From an uncultured Campylobacter sp. (GTDB lineage Bacteria; Campylobacterota; Campylobacteria; Campylobacterales; Campylobacteraceae), in the NCBI GenBank assembly GCA_937896205.1, contig CALBNA010000240.1:1-7679 (forward strand): DNA of 7,679 bases, read 5' to 3'. Position numbers and translations under genes: made by a program. The notes under the pieces were generated by a model that saw nothing but the letters and a program-made list of their open reading frames with translations, had not been told where the DNA came from and searched no databases. Below, one piece after another: positions 5,410-7,679 of the stretch (its first letter is position 1; the number at the start of each line of letters is the position of its first letter).

Positions 5410-6063
5410 ATGGATTTTGAGTTTATAAAAGAATTTACGCCGATGTTCGTAAAAGCAGGCATTTTCACCGTCAAGCTCTCGCTTTACGGCATCTTGCTCT
5501 CGCTTGTTATCGGCATATTTTGCACGCTGGTTAAATTTTACAAGGTCAAGGTCCTGATGCCTATCGTAAACGGCTACATCGAGGTTTCTAGAAACACGCC
5601 GCTGCTTATACAGCTTTTTTTCCTATACTACGGGCTTAGCAAATTTGGGCTAAATTTGAGCGCTTTTACCTGCGCTGTCGCGGGGCTTGCGTTTCTAGGC
5701 GGCAGCTATATGGCCGAGAGTTTTAGGCTTGGCTTTGAGGCTGTAAAAAAGACGCAGATCGAGGCCGCGCTTAGCGTCGCACTCACGCAGGGGCAAATTT
5801 TACGCTACGTTATCCTGCCTCAGGCTTTTAGCGTTTCAATCCCTTCGATCGCGGCTAACGTCATCTTTCTCATCAAAGAAACCTCGGTCATCAGCATCAT
5901 CGCCCTGCCCGATCTGGTCTATGCGACCAAGGACATCATCGGGCTTTACTACATGACCGACGAGGCGCTTTTTATGCTCGTCGTTAGCTATTTGATTATC
6001 ATTTTGCCGATATCTTTGGTGTTATTTTGGCTTGAGAAAAGGATGAGAGTTGGACGGAGTTAG
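5410..6063 (+). CDS. Polar amino acid ABC transporter permease (first subunit)
   Basis: This 217-residue inner-membrane protein of the HisM/GlnP permease family has about five membrane segments. SRNTPLLIQLFFLYYGL at 60-76 is the conserved family segment, normally written RxTPLLVQ. The cytoplasmic EAA loop at 118-139 (EAALSVALTQGQILRYVILPQA) contacts the ATPase. The length is normal. The ATG at 5410 has only a modest AGAAG about 11 bases upstream; an in-frame Met at residue 12 has no better site, so the first is kept. The gene overlaps the second permease by 14 bases. A heterodimeric permease with a shared ATPase fits import of glutamate, glutamine, aspartate or similar. Comparable arrangements are Paq (Cj0467-Cj0469) of C. 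jejuni and GlnPPQ of H. pylori; which orthologue this is cannot be fixed by eye. Confidence 0.9.
   Translation: MDFEFIKEFTPMFVKAGIFTVKLSLYGILLSLVIGIFCTLVKFYKVKVLMPIVNGYIEVSRNTPLLIQLFFLYYGLSKFGLNLSAFTCAVAGLAFLGGSYMAESFRLGFEAVKKTQIEAALSVALTQGQILRYVILPQAFSVSIPSIAANVIFLIKETSVISIIALPDLVYATKDIIGLYYMTDEALFMLVVSYLIIILPISLVLFWLEKRMRVGRS
6037..6043 (+). promoter_or_regulatory. Ribosome binding site for the TTG start of the second permease
   Basis: AAAAGGA lies six bases before TTG at 6050-6052, inside the end of the first permease gene. The next in-frame ATG is at residue 23, already within the first membrane segment, so TTG is the better start. Confidence 0.7.
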
Positions 6064-6724
6064 CATTTTATTCGACCCGCTAGTTTTAAAGCGGCTGATT
6101 TTCGAGGGGCTGTGGATGAGCGTGCAGATTTCAGCCATCTCGATCGCGATCTCCCTTGTTTTAGGCACGTTTTTGGGCGTGGCTATGAGCTCGAAAAACA
6201 AATTTATCTTTTTCGTCCTAAAAATTTGCCTCGAAATCGTACGTATAATGCCTCAAATCGTCTGGCTATTTTTGTTTTACTACGGCGCGAGCAAGACATT
6301 TGGGCTCGATATCTCCAAATTTAACGCCTCGCTCATCGTCTTTAGCCTGTGGGGCGTGTTTGAGATGATGGATATCGTGCGCGGCGCGATCGTATCGATA
6401 CCGCGGCATCAGTTTGAGAGTGCGGCGGCCCTGGCGCTTAGCAAGACTCAAATTTATCTTTACGTCGTAATCCCGCTAGCCACGCGCCGTCTAGTGCCTG
6501 CGGGCGTAAATTTACTAAGCCGTATCATCAAAACCACCCCGATCGTCGCTCTCATCGGCGTACCAGACCTGCTAAAAGTCGGACAGCAAACGATCGAAGC
6601 CGCAAGCCTAACGGCAAACCCAACCGTGCCGTTTTGGATATACGGCTTTATATTTTTATTATATTTTCTCATCTGCTATCCTATCTCAAAACTATCCAAG
6701 ATACTTGAAAACAGATGGGCATAA
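6050..6724 (+). CDS. Polar amino acid ABC transporter permease (second subunit)
   Basis: This 224-residue protein is a second HisM/GlnP-type permease that should form a heterodimer with the first. It has about five membrane segments: near 18-46, 53-80, 94-113, 150-172 and 196-214. The conserved RIMPQIVWLFLFYYGAS stretch at 65-81 corresponds to the RNTPLLIQ segment of its partner. The EAA loop at about 123-145 (ESAAALALSKTQIYLYVVIP) is the ATPase docking site. The start is TTG, chosen on the AAAAGGA site and on reaching membrane segment 1 intact. It overlaps the first permease by 14 bases and ends eight bases before the ATPase start, so the three are one operon with coupled translation. Substrate is not decided by sequence. 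Confidence 0.9.
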   Translation: MDGVSILFDPLVLKRLIFEGLWMSVQISAISIAISLVLGTFLGVAMSSKNKFIFFVLKICLEIVRIMPQIVWLFLFYYGASKTFGLDISKFNASLIVFSLWGVFEMMDIVRGAIVSIPRHQFESAAALALSKTQIYLYVVIPLATRRLVPAGVNLLSRIIKTTPIVALIGVPDLLKVGQQTIEAASLTANPTVPFWIYGFIFLLYFLICYPISKLSKILENRWA

Positions 6725-6727
6725 GGA
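6723..6727 (+). promoter_or_regulatory. Ribosome binding site that decides the ATPase start
   Basis: AAGGA overlaps the TAA stop of the second permease and lies five bases before the ATG at 6733. An in-frame ATG at 6715 lies upstream of this site, inside the permease gene, and has no comparable site of its own. The later ATG is therefore taken as the start. Confidence 0.75.
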
Positions 6728-6732
6728 ATCAA

Positions 6733-7467
6733 ATGAGCGAAATTTTAAAACTCTCAAATTTAAGCAAATCTTACGGCGACTTGCAGGTGCTAAAAGGCAT
6801 CGACCTTAGCGTCAAAAACGGCGAAGTAGTCGTGATCCTGGGGCCGTCAGGATGCGGCAAAAGCACGACTCTGCGCTGCATAAACGGCCTTGAGCCATTT
6901 GACGGCGGGCAGATAGAGATAGCCGGCGAAAAGATCGACAAAAACTACAAAGACTGGATAAAAATCCGCCAAAAAGTGGGCATGGTTTTTCAAAACTACG
7001 AGCTATTTGATCATATGAACGTCATCGAAAACATCGTGCTAGGCCCTGTAAAAGCGCAAAAAAGAAGCCGCGAAGAGGTCGAAAAAGAAGCCGAAGCATG
7101 GCTAGAAAAAGTCGGCCTAAAACATAAAAAATACGCCTATCCAAAGGAGCTTAGCGGCGGACAAAAGCAACGCATCGCCATCGTGCGCGCGCTTTGCATG
7201 AGGCCAGAGATCATGCTGTTTGACGAGATAACGGCCTCGCTAGACCCCGAGATCGTGCGCGAGGTGCTAGACGTCGTCATAAACCTCGCAAAAGAGGGCA
7301 TGACGATGCTAATCGTAACTCATGAGATGGGCTTTGCACGCTCGGTAGCAAATCGTATCGTTTTCATGGATGAGGGCAAAATCGTCGAAGAGAGCGAGCC
7401 GGAGGCGTTTTTCACGCATCCAAAAAGCGAACGCGCGAAGAAATTTTTAAATTTGTTTTCGTTTTAG
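6733..7467 (+). CDS. Polar amino acid ABC transporter ATP-binding protein (GlnQ/PaqQ type)
   Basis: This 244-residue cytoplasmic ATPase drives the two permeases encoded just upstream. All nucleotide-binding motifs are present: Walker A GPSGCGKS (37-44), Q-loop Gln87 in MVFQNYELF, signature LSGGQ (140-144), Walker B IMLFDE (160-165) and switch His197 in VTHEMGFA. The VTHEMGFARSVANRIVFMDEGKIVEE run is characteristic of the polar amino acid (GlnQ/HisP/PebC) subfamily, and the length is normal. After Walker B the usual EPTSALDPE reads EITASLDPE, a mild variant. The start at 6733 follows the ribosome site AAGGA; counting from 6715 would add six residues. No periplasmic binding-protein gene follows within the insert. 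Substrate remains inferred as glutamine, glutamate or aspartate class. Confidence 0.92.
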   Translation: MSEILKLSNLSKSYGDLQVLKGIDLSVKNGEVVVILGPSGCGKSTTLRCINGLEPFDGGQIEIAGEKIDKNYKDWIKIRQKVGMVFQNYELFDHMNVIENIVLGPVKAQKRSREEVEKEAEAWLEKVGLKHKKYAYPKELSGGQKQRIAIVRALCMRPEIMLFDEITASLDPEIVREVLDVVINLAKEGMTMLIVTHEMGFARSVANRIVFMDEGKIVEESEPEAFFTHPKSERAKKFLNLFSF

Positions 7468-7491
7468 CGGCTTAAATTTGACGTTTTTTAG

Positions 7492-7637
7492 GCTAAATTT
7501 GAAAGCTTTTCTTTGCCAGTGAGTGTCGAAGATGACGATGTTAGCACACAGATCGGACTAAACCCAAAACAAAGTGAATTTAGCACCTATAAAGATGTCA
7601 CGATCTACTCTTGTGCGGTAATTTTTATATTATTAGC
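7492..7637 (+). CDS. Start of an unidentified gene, cut by the insert end (tentative)
   Basis: One plus-strand frame is open from just after a TAG at 7489-7491 to the adapter junction and through it; minus-strand frames are closed by stops. There is no ATG in this frame. Possible starts are TTG 7513 or GTG 7519, but neither has a clear ribosome site. From GTG the product would begin with an acidic stretch (SVEDDDVSTQIGLNPKQSE) and then a hydrophobic segment (VTIYSCAVIFILLA), which looks like a cytoplasmic tail followed by a membrane helix. It does not look like a lipoprotein or binding-protein signal sequence. I do not recognise the family. It could also be non-coding. Confidence 0.35.
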
Positions 7638-7679
7638 CTGTCTCTTATACACATCTGACGCTGCCGACGAAGAGGATAG
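7638..7679. other. Nextera i5-side adapter read-through with index
   Basis: Bases 7638-7656 are the reverse complement of the 19-bp mosaic end (CTGTCTCTTATACACATCT). Bases 7657-7670 (GACGCTGCCGACGA) are the reverse complement of the i5-side Nextera primer region. Bases 7671-7678 (AGAGGATA) are the reverse complement of TATCCTCT, which is the Illumina S503/N503 i5 index. The final G is the first base of the following P5 adapter part. This is library sequence, and any codons read across it are false. Confidence 0.98.

Noticed and set aside
6112..6672. Open frames on both strands within the second permease
   Set aside because: They overlap a gene with intact EAA loop and membrane pattern and show no features of their own.
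6715..6732. Earlier ATG for the ATPase
   Set aside because: The AAGGA site lies after this ATG and before the one at 6733, so it serves the later start.
7468..7500. Intrinsic terminator after the ATPase gene (TTTTTT at 7484-7489)
   Set aside because: The six-T run is not preceded by a convincing GC-rich stem; the region instead shows a direct repeat of GGCT(T)AAATTTG.
1..7679. Treating the CTGTCTCTTATA/TATAAGAGACAG ends as natural transposon (Tn5/IS50) inverted repeats
   Set aside because: The right end continues into the synthetic Nextera primer region and a known index, which natural IS50 ends do not have.

Overview
The window is about 7.6 kb of epsilonproteobacterial DNA, most likely from a Campylobacter of the oral/mucosal group (C. 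showae, C. rectus, C. curvus or C. concisus type). This rests on the gene families and arrangements, on AAAGGA/AAGGA ribosome sites, on extended -10 promoters without a clear -35, and on the very frequent word AAATTT flanked by G or C, in genes and between them. The species call is inference. Both ends are sequencing-library DNA, not genome. Bases 1-12 are the end of the Tn5/Nextera mosaic end. Bases 7638-7679 are a Nextera i5-side adapter read-through with its index. The genomic insert is therefore 13-7637.

Left, minus strand: an incomplete MerT-type small membrane protein (13-312) is coupled by an ATGA overlap to a Tat-exported transglutaminase-like protein (309-1382). A 443-base stretch without a gene follows (1383-1825). 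It is rich in AAATTT words and palindromes and holds a striking 60-base hairpin.

Middle, minus strand, transcribed right to left: agmatine deiminase AguA (4202-5254, TTG start, odd repeat-built C-terminal tail), a FieF-like cation efflux protein (3281-4201, no gap after aguA), a low-molecular-weight protein tyrosine phosphatase (2799-3266), and N-carbamoylputrescine amidase AguB (1826-2698), which has its own probable promoter. AguA and AguB catalyse the two consecutive steps from agmatine to putrescine. The metal exporter and phosphatase lie between them.

Right, plus strand, divergent from aguA across a 155-base control region: two polar amino acid ABC permeases (5410-6063 and 6050-6724) and their ATPase (6733-7467), closely packed. 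No binding-protein gene is seen before the insert ends. The last genomic stretch (7492-7637) is open in one frame and probably starts another, unidentified gene.

Most genes belong to known families. The parts most worth a second look are the transglutaminase/MerT-like pair, the intergenic hairpin element, the AguA tail and the adapter sequence at both ends.
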